Assembly: GCA_005881235.1 (NCBI GenBank)
Contig: VBEQ01000051.1
Coordinates: 1 to 10,594, forward strand
Reading direction: 5' to 3'
DNA length: 10,594 bases
DNA from: Chloroflexota bacterium
Lineage (GTDB): Bacteria; Chloroflexota; Dormibacteria; CF-121
The notes under the pieces were generated by a model. The model searched no databases. It was not told where the DNA came from and saw nothing but the letters and a program-made list of their open reading frames with translations. The position numbers were made by a program, and so were the translations under genes. This document shows, one piece after another, positions 5,389 through 10,594 of the stretch; the stretch's first letter is position 1, and every line of letters starts with the position of its first letter.

Positions 5389-6162
5389 ATGATCGCCACC
5401 GCCGCGGACGGCACGCGCCTGCACTACATCGTGGAGGGTACCGGTCCGCCGCTGGTGCTCGTCGGCGGCAGGACCTCCACCATCGAGGGGGCCTGGTGGC
5501 GCTACCTCCCCCCGCTCAGCGCGCGCTTCAAGGTGATCGCCCTCGATAATCGCGGCACCGGCGGTTCCGATAAGCCCGACACGCCGTACAGCACGTCGTT
5601 GATGGCCGAGGATGCCCTCACCGTACTGCGCGATGCCGGCGAAACCTCGGCCCACTGGTTCGGCCTCTCGATGGGCGGGATGATTTTGCAGCAGCTCGCG
5701 CTTACGCATCCCCAAGCCGTTCGCAGCTTGATCCTGGGCGCGACCCACTGCGGCGGCGAGCGCCCGGCGACGGCCGATGCGCCGGCCGCCGAGGGCCCGC
5801 TGCGCCGCTACGCGAATCTCTACGATGCGCGTTTCATCACCGACCATCCCGAGTGGGTGCAGGAAGACGCCACGCATTTCGGCAAGATGCCGCTCCACGC
5901 CATCGTTCGACAGGACCAGGCCGTCAAGCAGCACAACCTCTGCGCGAGGCTGGCCGAAATCCGCCAACCGGTGCTGATCATCCACGGGCGGCAGGACCGG
6001 ATGGTGCCGGTCGCCCGCGCCGAAGAGCTCCTAGCCCTTCTGCCGAATGCGCAGCTTCAGGTCATCGACCCCGCCGGCCACCAGGTCCACTCCGAGCAGT
6101 TCGTGACGGTACTGCGATTGCTGCAAGCGTTCGTCGAGGAGGTCGAGCGCCAGCGGGCTTAG
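5389..6162 (+). CDS. Alpha/beta hydrolase
   Basis: This 257-residue single-domain alpha/beta-fold hydrolase has a complete catalytic triad: nucleophile S94 in GLSMGG (92-97), probable acid D203 in HGRQDRMVP, and H231 in PAGHQ. The DNRGTGGSDKP loop (53-63) is typical of the enol-lactonase, haloperoxidase and epoxide-hydrolase-like branch. The usual oxyanion HG after the first strand is VGG here (25-27), so the histidine is absent. The substrate is probably an ester or lactone but cannot be assigned. The ATG at 5389 is preferred because the fold begins directly after it (ADGTRLHYIVEGTGPPLVLV). The longer open frame from 5110 is antisense to the divergent small gene. No Shine-Dalgarno sequence is evident. 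Its TAG overlaps the TAA of the convergent MBL gene (TTAG, 6159-6162). Confidence 0.88.
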   Translation: MIATAADGTRLHYIVEGTGPPLVLVGGRTSTIEGAWWRYLPPLSARFKVIALDNRGTGGSDKPDTPYSTSLMAEDALTVLRDAGETSAHWFGLSMGGMILQQLALTHPQAVRSLILGATHCGGERPATADAPAAEGPLRRYANLYDARFITDHPEWVQEDATHFGKMPLHAIVRQDQAVKQHNLCARLAEIRQPVLIIHGRQDRMVPVARAEELLALLPNAQLQVIDPAGHQVHSEQFVTVLRLLQAFVEEVERQRA

Positions 6163-7127
6163 GCGGCCATCCAGGTGACGAGCTCGCGACTGACCTGCTT
6201 GTGCAGCCGGCCCTCGACGGCCAGTGACTGACAATGCGCCAGCGTCTCCTGCAGCGCAAGACGCTGTTGAAACACGTTGCGCTGCATGATGCCCTGGAAC
6301 AGCTCGGCGGCCAGCTGCCAGCCGGATTTCGCCCCACTCCCGGCGAGCCGGACCAGCGCGGCCTTGCGCGCCTCGTGGTGCTCGATGATTTCCTTGATCC
6401 GACTGCGATGGTCGAAAAAAGGATCGCCGTGCGCGGGCAGCACGGTTTCGATCTCGAGCCGGCGAATGCGGTCCAGGGAAACGAGGTAGTCGTCCAGCGG
6501 ATCCGCGCCGGATTGTGGGTGCAAGCCGATGTTGGGGCTGATCTTCGGCAACAGGTGATCGCCCGACAAGAGAACGCCGCGCGCCGGCCAGTAGAAACAG
6601 CAGTGGCCCGGCGAATGCCCCGGCGTCCAGATGACCTCGATCTCGCTGTCGTCGACCGGCAGCCGCTCGGCACCCTCCAGCAACGTGTCCGGCTCCACGA
6701 CCGACACGTATTCCCGGGCCCCCATCGAGGCGCTCTTGACGTACTCGGCCTCCTCCTCGGGCACCCCGTTCATACTCAGCCACTTGCCGACGTCATGCAC
6801 CAGGTCCTCGGCGCGCGCGTAGCGCGGTTCCATCAGGGCCACTTCCAGCCGATGAATGATGAGCTCAGCCCCGGACCGCTCACGCAGCTCGCCGGCGAGG
6901 CCGAAGTGATCCGGGTGGATGTGCGTGATCAAGATGCGGTTGATTCGCTTGATGGGAACCTTCAACCCGGCCAGCTGCTGATTGAGCACCTGCCGCGATT
7001 CCTCCGTCTGCAGCCCGGTGTCGACCAGCGTGTAGGCGTCACCATCGCGCAATAAGTAGACGTTGACGTGCCGTAGCTCGAACGGCATGGGGAGCTCGAG
7101 CCGGAAGATGCCGGGTGCGACTTCCAC
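6159..7127 (-). CDS. MBL-fold metallo-hydrolase with C-terminal helical/winged domain
   Basis: This 322-residue metallo-beta-lactamase-fold enzyme has all expected ligands of a binuclear metal centre: THIHPDHFG (H69, H71, D73, H74), H171 in TPGHSPGH, D190 in LSGDHLLP, and H233 in PAHGDP. A C-terminal helical extension (about 245-322, starting IIEHHEARKAAL) resembles the winged-helix-like tail common in LACTB2/glyoxalase II-like members. The family hydrolyses thioesters, phosphodiesters or lactones; the substrate here is unknown and there is no reason to infer antibiotic resistance. It starts at GTG 7127 without a Shine-Dalgarno sequence. A TACCGT hexamer 9 nt upstream has the TA-N3-T shape of a -10. 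It lies 21 bp downstream of the HD-GYP gene on the same strand and may be cotranscribed with it. Confidence 0.9.
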   Translation of the reverse strand: MEVAPGIFRLELPMPFELRHVNVYLLRDGDAYTLVDTGLQTEESRQVLNQQLAGLKVPIKRINRILITHIHPDHFGLAGELRERSGAELIIHRLEVALMEPRYARAEDLVHDVGKWLSMNGVPEEEAEYVKSASMGAREYVSVVEPDTLLEGAERLPVDDSEIEVIWTPGHSPGHCCFYWPARGVLLSGDHLLPKISPNIGLHPQSGADPLDDYLVSLDRIRRLEIETVLPAHGDPFFDHRSRIKEIIEHHEARKAALVRLAGSGAKSGWQLAAELFQGIMQRNVFQQRLALQETLAHCQSLAVEGRLHKQVSRELVTWMAA

Positions 7128-7148
7128 TGACCGGTAACGGTACTCGAC

Positions 7149-8402
7149 TCAGGCGGCGGTTTGGACGGGTTCGTCCGGGCGGTTGGGTGCGATTTTCTGG
7201 CCCTGGTCCTTGGTCGGCAACGGGAGGTGCACGGTGTCGGTCGCGATCAGGTCGAGGAAGGCGTCGACCACCCGCGGGTCGAAATGGCTGCCCCGACCGG
7301 TCTTGATCTCTTCCAGCGCCTTGTTCAGGCCGAGGGACGGGCGGTAGATCCGGTCGGCCACCATGGCCTCGAAGGCGTCGGCCACGGAAATGATGCGCGA
7401 GCCGAGCGGGATGTCCTCGCCCTTGAGGCCCTTGGGATAGCCGGTGCCGTCGAATTTCTCGTGGTGATGCCGGATCAGCGGAGCGACATGGTGCAGGCCC
7501 TCGACCGGGCCGATGATATCGGCGCCGATCTGTGGGTGCCGCCGCATCCAGGCCATTTCATCTTCGGTGAGCGCCATCGATTGCCGCAGAATCCGGTCCG
7601 GAATCCCGATCTTGCCCACGTCATGAAGGATGGCACCGAGGCGCACGGCGGCTGCCTCGTCGCGGGAGAGGCCCATCCGCTCGGCACAGGCGCCCGCCAG
7701 CTTGGCCAGCCGTTCGGAGTGTCCCCGGGTATAGCTGTCTTTTGCCTCGATGGCATTGGCGAGCGCCATGTTGACCTCGGTCATCAGCTTGGCCTCGACG
7801 TCGCGACGCGTCACTAGCTCCTGGTGGGCCGACACGGCGCGCGCCATCACCGAGCCGACCACGGCGACGACCACGAAGAGAAAGAGGCGCTGCAGGATGA
7901 TCGAGCGCTCGTCGGTCACGGTGGCGAGATAGGTGCCGGCCTGCAGGGGGGCGACGGCGCCCGCCGTCAGGTACAGCACGGCAACCAGCAGGGCGCAGAG
8001 CACGGAACCGCCCGCGCCGAAGCGCAGAGCAGAGACAGTGATGACGAGGAAGAACAGGACGGCGAAGGGGCTCTCGTAGCCGCCCGAAGCATAGGTGACC
8101 ATCGTCGCCACCAGCATGTCGACCGCGGTCGTCGTATAGCTGAAGGCTCTCCCCGGCCGTTGATGGAGGAAGAGCAGGAACAGCGTCGTCAAGCAGACGA
8201 CGCCCCAGGCCGCCAGGATGGCGTTGATTCGGCCCTGGTCGTAGCCGGCCGCCGGATTGAGGTTGTTGAGGATGACGGCGAAGATCAACAGCGTCCAGCG
8301 AAACAGGCCGGTGAGCCGCTCATTGCTGAGATTGATCAGACTCTCGGCGGGGTCCTGGGAGCGCTGCCGGGCCTTGCGCGACGCATTGCGGGCGACGGCC
8401 AT
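7149..8402 (-). CDS. Membrane-bound HD-GYP protein, probable c-di-GMP phosphodiesterase
   Basis: The protein has 417 residues. The N-terminal half carries about six hydrophobic helices (about 33-48, 60-79, 91-107, 112-127, 132-150 and 169-189), forming a membrane sensor I cannot assign to a named MASE/7TM type. It has no PAS, GAF or receiver domain. The C-terminal half is a full HD-GYP domain: RGHSERL (H228), HDVGKIGIPD (H260, D261, K264), H289 in RRHPQIGADI, HHHEKFDGTGYP (312-323, with the GYP triplet) and D342 in SVADAFEAM. HD-GYP enzymes hydrolyse cyclic di-GMP, sometimes cyclic GMP-AMP, at a metal centre; retention of these residues predicts activity. It probably links an unknown membrane or redox signal to c-di-GMP turnover on the cytosolic side. 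ATG 8402 lies 5 nt after TAATTT with no Shine-Dalgarno sequence. The MBL gene follows 21 bp downstream. Confidence 0.93.
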   Translation of the reverse strand: MAVARNASRKARQRSQDPAESLINLSNERLTGLFRWTLLIFAVILNNLNPAAGYDQGRINAILAAWGVVCLTTLFLLFLHQRPGRAFSYTTTAVDMLVATMVTYASGGYESPFAVLFFLVITVSALRFGAGGSVLCALLVAVLYLTAGAVAPLQAGTYLATVTDERSIILQRLFLFVVVAVVGSVMARAVSAHQELVTRRDVEAKLMTEVNMALANAIEAKDSYTRGHSERLAKLAGACAERMGLSRDEAAAVRLGAILHDVGKIGIPDRILRQSMALTEDEMAWMRRHPQIGADIIGPVEGLHHVAPLIRHHHEKFDGTGYPKGLKGEDIPLGSRIISVADAFEAMVADRIYRPSLGLNKALEEIKTGRGSHFDPRVVDAFLDLIATDTVHLPLPTKDQGQKIAPNRPDEPVQTAA

Positions 8403-8407
8403 TGCCG

Positions 8408-8413
8408 AAATTA
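8408..8413 (-). promoter_or_regulatory. -10-like TAATTT ahead of the HD-GYP gene
   Basis: Minus-strand TAATTT is separated from ATG 8402 by 5 nt (CGGCA). It is the only AT-rich patch in the 76-bp gap, and there is no ribosome-binding site, so a leaderless transcript is likely. No convincing -35 is visible. Confidence 0.4.
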
Positions 8414-8478
8414 TCGGGCCGCTCTGTGACGACGAGCGTTACAAACCGGTCGCATTCCATGTCGCGGATGAACGCGGC

Positions 8479-9162
8479 CTAAGTCGGCAGACGGACCCCA
8501 AGGAAATCTGACAGCACCTGCCGGACGTCCTGGAAACGGAGGAAGGCGGCGTCCGCCTGGGCCAGAGCCGCGTCAACCGTATCGTAGGCATCCTTGAGCG
8601 GACCCACGAGGTCGGTGGTCGTGACCTCGGCCCGCTTCGCATGAGCGTCGCGGAGTTGCTGGCCGATCGCCTGGATCGACGCGCTGTAGTCCTTTGCGAT
8701 GGCCTGCGCCTGTTGCAAGACGACTTGAAGATCGTCCGGCGTGAGTGTGCGGCCGGCGTATTGCTGCTTGAGCCCCGCCACCTGGATCGCGACGGCGGTG
8801 GCCGCCTCCCCGGCCCGGCTCATGTCGGCGCCAATGGCCGCCAGGTGGGTGACGGCATCGAGGTTGCGCCCGGCGGCGGGTAAGCCAGCCACCACGCGGA
8901 GCGCTAGGTCAGTGCGGGCTCGTCGGCCGGCATCGCTGAAGTCGCGCTCCGCTTGCCTGAGATGAGCTGCCGATGCTCGAAGTTGGGCCGGATCGGTGGA
9001 CTGCTTGGCGGCACGCATGCCCACCTGCGCCGCGACCAGTTCCTGGCGGCCGCTCTCGAGCTGCTGGTAAACGGTCGTGCCCGCGTAGCCGGTGTAGGCC
9101 AGCAGCGCCACCAGAGCGAGCGCGACGATCGCGATGATGGCGCCGCGGCCGCGGCCTTTCAA
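8479..9162 (-). CDS. Membrane-anchored helical protein resembling the N-terminus of DUF4012 proteins
   Basis: The 227-residue product begins with a basic KGRGRG patch and one hydrophobic helix (about 8-28), so it is anchored with the bulk outside the membrane. The rest is Ala/Gln-rich and helical, probably coiled. Its middle (LRQAERDFSDAGRRARTDL, VVAGLPAAGRNLDAV, 68-104) and its end (FRFQDV-like helix, then LSDFLGVRLPT) match my memory of the N-terminal stalk of DUF4012 proteins. Those normally continue for about 300 more residues, but here a TAG stops at the point where the main DUF4012 domain would begin. It may be a truncated gene or a stand-alone stalk. The gap behind it (8403-8478) holds no remnant of the missing domain. 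The start is TTG 9162, the only in-frame start that keeps the basic patch; it lies in the T-run of the preceding terminator and has no Shine-Dalgarno sequence. Confidence 0.68.
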   Translation of the reverse strand: MKGRGRGAIIAIVALALVALLAYTGYAGTTVYQQLESGRQELVAAQVGMRAAKQSTDPAQLRASAAHLRQAERDFSDAGRRARTDLALRVVAGLPAAGRNLDAVTHLAAIGADMSRAGEAATAVAIQVAGLKQQYAGRTLTPDDLQVVLQQAQAIAKDYSASIQAIGQQLRDAHAKRAEVTTTDLVGPLKDAYDTVDAALAQADAAFLRFQDVRQVLSDFLGVRLPT

Positions 9163-9188
9163 AAAATTAGCGGGCGCCCGGCGCCCGC
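9161..9188 (-). terminator. Intrinsic terminator of the GlsB/YeaQ-type gene
   Basis: The minus strand reads GCGGGCG-CCGGG-CGCCCGC followed by TAATTTTTT. This is a very GC-rich hairpin (a 9-nt inverted repeat around a single central base at 9179) with a T-run at 9166-9161. It lies about 22 nt after the stop of the small membrane protein gene. The plus-strand side has no T-run, so it works in one direction only. Confidence 0.85.
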
Positions 9189-9210
9189 TCTCTCGAGGAC
9201 CAGGTTGGGT

Positions 9211-9468
9211 CTAGGCCGCTGCCCGATTGCCGGTGACGAGGCGCACGACCCAGAGCAGGATTACCGCCCCGACGAACGCGGCGATAAAACTGATGAGCAA
9301 TCCGCCGCCGCTCACGCCGAGCACCGTCGAGAGCAGCCACCCGCCAATGAAGGCGCCGATGACGCCGACAACGATATCCATGAGGACTCCGTACCCGTGA
9401 CCGCTCACGACCCGCCCGGCCAGGGCGCCCGCGATACCGCCGATGATCAAGAACACGATGAACTGCAT
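9211..9468 (-). CDS. GlsB/YeaQ/YmgE-family small membrane protein
   Basis: The 85-residue, very hydrophobic protein has three membrane helices (about 3-20, 27-50 and 54-78) separated by glycine-rich turns. It shows the family pattern IIGGIAGALAGRVVSG (8-23), DIVVGVIGAFIGGWL (31-45) and GGGLLISFIAAFVGAVILL (54-72). This is the transglycosylase-associated protein family (PF04226), general stress-associated inner-membrane proteins of unknown biochemical function. ATG 9468 has a good AGGAGG 8 nt upstream. It is a self-contained unit with a clear promoter in front and an intrinsic terminator behind. It is one of only three genes in the window with a strong Shine-Dalgarno sequence, which fits high or inducible expression. 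Confidence 0.92.
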   Translation of the reverse strand: MQFIVFLIIGGIAGALAGRVVSGHGYGVLMDIVVGVIGAFIGGWLLSTVLGVSGGGLLISFIAAFVGAVILLWVVRLVTGNRAAA

Positions 9469-9508
9469 ACTGGCTTCCTCCTGCGAACTGAGACTTGGTA
9501 CTGAGATA

Positions 9509-9538
9509 CTTGTACCCGGTTTCTATCTAACGTGTCAA
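9509..9538 (-). promoter_or_regulatory. Promoter of the GlsB/YeaQ-type gene
   Basis: On the minus strand a perfect TTGACA (9538-9533) is followed after 18 nt by TACAAG (9514-9509). This places the transcript start near 9502 and gives a leader of about 34 nt carrying the AGGAGG. It is the best consensus promoter in the window. Confidence 0.7.
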
Positions 9539-9546
9539 CCCGGGTA
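9513..9546. repeat. Inverted repeat bracketing the -35 of the GlsB/YeaQ-type promoter
   Basis: TACCCGG (9513-9519) and its exact complement CCGGGTA (9540-9546) lie 20 nt apart. One arm touches the -10 and the other lies just upstream of the -35. A second short palindromic pair, GGTAC (9497-9501) and GTACC (9512-9516), overlaps the first arm. This is a candidate operator for a dimeric regulator. Confidence 0.4.
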
Positions 9547-9568
9547 TCACAATCCCCGCCGCGGCGCG

Positions 9569-10135
9569 CTAGCCAGCGAGCGATTGCGCGACGCTTTCTG
9601 GAGCCGCGGGTTCAGCCCGCACCCCGGCAAAGAGATCGCGCTCCAGGACTCCGGTGACCCATGGGTCGGGGAAAGCCCGAACAAACATTTCGGGTGATTC
9701 GCCGGGTATGGCGATCGCGGTGGTCACGCTGACCAGCGGGCTGGAGCCCGACAACCGGTAATAGAGCTTGGCCGGCAGCGCCGACGATCCGCCCGCCGCG
9801 CGGCGAACACGCGAGAAGGCCGAGGTCACAGCTTCGCGTATCGCGGGCTGGCTGTCGGCCACCACCACGTGCGGACGGACGCCGGCCATGACATCAGCGA
9901 AGACGTCCGCGAGCCCCTCGGCCGTCAGCTCGCGGATGTCGTAGTCGAGGAGCACGAGGTCCCGCACGCCGAGGCCGCGCACCGCCGCAAGCTGCGCGGT
10001 GCCACGCCACTCCCGACCGCCGGCACAGACCAGCGTGACATCGATGCCCGAGGCTGCGTAGTGGGCGAACGCGTGGCCGGTGAGGTCGGCGGCCTGGTTG
10101 GGATCCGCCACGACGCCCAGCATTCGAAAGGGCAC
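9569..10135 (-). CDS. PIG-L/LmbE-fold protein lacking metal ligands (probable pseudoenzyme)
   Basis: This 188-residue protein keeps the fold markers of the PIG-L/LmbE N-acetylglucosaminide deacetylases. They are an opening strand and helix MLGVVADPNQ (5-14), HYAASGIDVTLVCAGG (25-40), GVRPHVVVADSQP (85-97), PAKLYY (121-126) and ISIP-like strands near the end. The catalytic pieces are gone: the zinc motif AHPDDE reads ADPNQA (10-15), and the usual HPDH after the third strand reads SQPAIREA. Deacetylase activity is therefore unlikely; a binding or structural role is more plausible. It is also shorter than typical members (about 220-280). The start is GTG 10135, with ATG 10123 as an alternative. 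The HNH gene lies 43 bp upstream on the same strand. The frame is intact, so this is a coding gene, not a pseudogene. Family assignment is by eye and should be tested by profile search. Confidence 0.72.
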   Translation of the reverse strand: MPFRMLGVVADPNQAADLTGHAFAHYAASGIDVTLVCAGGREWRGTAQLAAVRGLGVRDLVLLDYDIRELTAEGLADVFADVMAGVRPHVVVADSQPAIREAVTSAFSRVRRAAGGSSALPAKLYYRLSGSSPLVSVTTAIAIPGESPEMFVRAFPDPWVTGVLERDLFAGVRAEPAAPESVAQSLAG

Positions 10136-10178
10136 ATCGGATAATCGAGCGCACGTGCCGATTCTTTCTGCTGTCTGT

Positions 10179-10594
10179 TTAGACGGCGGCGCGCGCGCTG
10201 GAGAGCAGCCGGTCGTAGGCGTGTTTCAGCTGCGGGTAGCGCAGGAAGATCAGGTGGGCGAACTCCTGGGTGAGGGCACGTGGCGGCCGGACGAGGCGCA
10301 TGCCCGCCTCGCTCAGCAACCGGTTGCCCTTCCGGCCGTTGCAGCGCCGGCAGGCGATCACCTGGTTCTCCCAGCTGTTGGCGGCCCCCCCGCGAGATGT
10401 GGGAACGACGTGGTCGACCGAGAGCTGGGCGGAGGGCATCCCTTTGCCGCAGTACTGGCAGGTGCCGTCGTCCCGAAGGAGGAGGTTGCGGCGGTTCGCC
10501 CGCAGCAGGCGGCGCGGGATCTGGATGTTGGCCAGGAGCCGGACGATGACAACGTCCGAACCAAAGCAACGCCGTGCCATTGCTTGCTCGACCG
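10179..10594 (-). CDS. HNH endonuclease (5' end beyond window)
   Basis: The HNH/ββα-metal nuclease core is complete: zinc knuckle CQYCG (C41, C44, counted from ATG 10580), the catalytic SVDHVVPTSRGG (D56, H57), N72 in WENQVIACRRCNGRKGN, and the second knuckle C77/C80. The protein ends in an Arg-rich region (GMRLVRPPR). Although an ATG sits at 10580, the frame stays open to the right edge (VEQA before it). In family members the matching region (GKAEVVEE, then PSVIRLL and RIPRR) is internal, preceded by about 30-40 residues such as VLNASYEPL. The true start therefore probably lies outside the window. Such HNH proteins are common chromosomal genes whose role, DNA cleavage or processing, is not well defined. 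I see no intron or restriction partner here. Confidence 0.9.
   Translation of the reverse strand, partial: VEQAMARRCFGSDVVIVRLLANIQIPRRLLRANRRNLLLRDDGTCQYCGKGMPSAQLSVDHVVPTSRGGAANSWENQVIACRRCNGRKGNRLLSEAGMRLVRPPRALTQEFAHLIFLRYPQLKHAYDRLLSSARAAV

Noticed and set aside
6234..7055. Plus-strand open frame inside the MBL gene
   Set aside because: It is a shadow of a gene with a full set of metal ligands on the minus strand, and it shows no domain.
7824..8429. Plus-strand open frame opposite the HD-GYP membrane region
   Set aside because: It is highly charged, Glu/Gly/Arg-rich antisense of hydrophobic helices and has no independent support.
10179..10594. HNH gene as a homing endonuclease, intron or restriction-defence component
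   Set aside because: No interrupted gene, methylase or defence partner is in view. The sequence fits the common chromosomal HNH family with SVDHVVP and CRRCNGRKG.

Overview
The window is GC-rich (roughly two-thirds G+C by eye), gene-dense and chromosomal in character. It holds sixteen protein-coding genes, two of them cut by the window edges, with no gap above about 100 bp. I see no tRNA, rRNA, IS element, CRISPR array or phage gene. Frequent GTG and TTG starts, several starts without a Shine-Dalgarno sequence but with a -10-like hexamer 5-9 nt upstream, a DUF3352-like protein and a DUF4012-like fragment suggest a free-living GC-rich soil or sediment bacterium. Chloroflexota, Dormibacterota or a similar lineage is possible, but I cannot fix the phylum from this window.

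Left part (1-2735): on the minus strand, a Re-citrate synthase-type DRE-TIM enzyme (654-1970) precedes a membrane-anchored DUF3352-like protein that runs off the left edge. Divergent from the synthase is a tiny helix-turn-helix protein (about 2048-2284). Its HTH resembles the N-terminal domain found fused to some ordinary citrate synthases, which makes this pair the most interesting part of the window. Two small minus-strand genes follow: a 50-residue Cys/His-rich, probably zinc-binding protein, and a 63-residue unknown.

Middle part (2738-7127): a class I (FbaB/DhnA-type) fructose-bisphosphate aldolase lies divergent to a two-gene unit, a TauE/SafE-family exporter coupled by an ATGA overlap to a small membrane protein. 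A 108-residue helical unknown and an alpha/beta hydrolase start 12 bp apart on opposite strands. The hydrolase converges on an MBL-fold hydrolase.

Right part (7149-10594): seven-gene minus-strand directionality continues. An HD-GYP membrane sensor, a probable c-di-GMP phosphodiesterase, lies upstream of the MBL gene. Before it come a DUF4012-like N-terminal fragment, a GlsB/YeaQ/YmgE-type membrane protein with a clear promoter and terminator, a PIG-L/LmbE-fold protein that has lost its metal ligands, and an HNH endonuclease entering from the right edge.

Genes are packed very tightly. Two convergent pairs end in the same overlapping TTAG (TAA on one strand, TAG on the other), and a third convergent pair is 3 nt apart. 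The genes do not form one pathway. The only coherent functional theme is citrate formation with its possible regulator.
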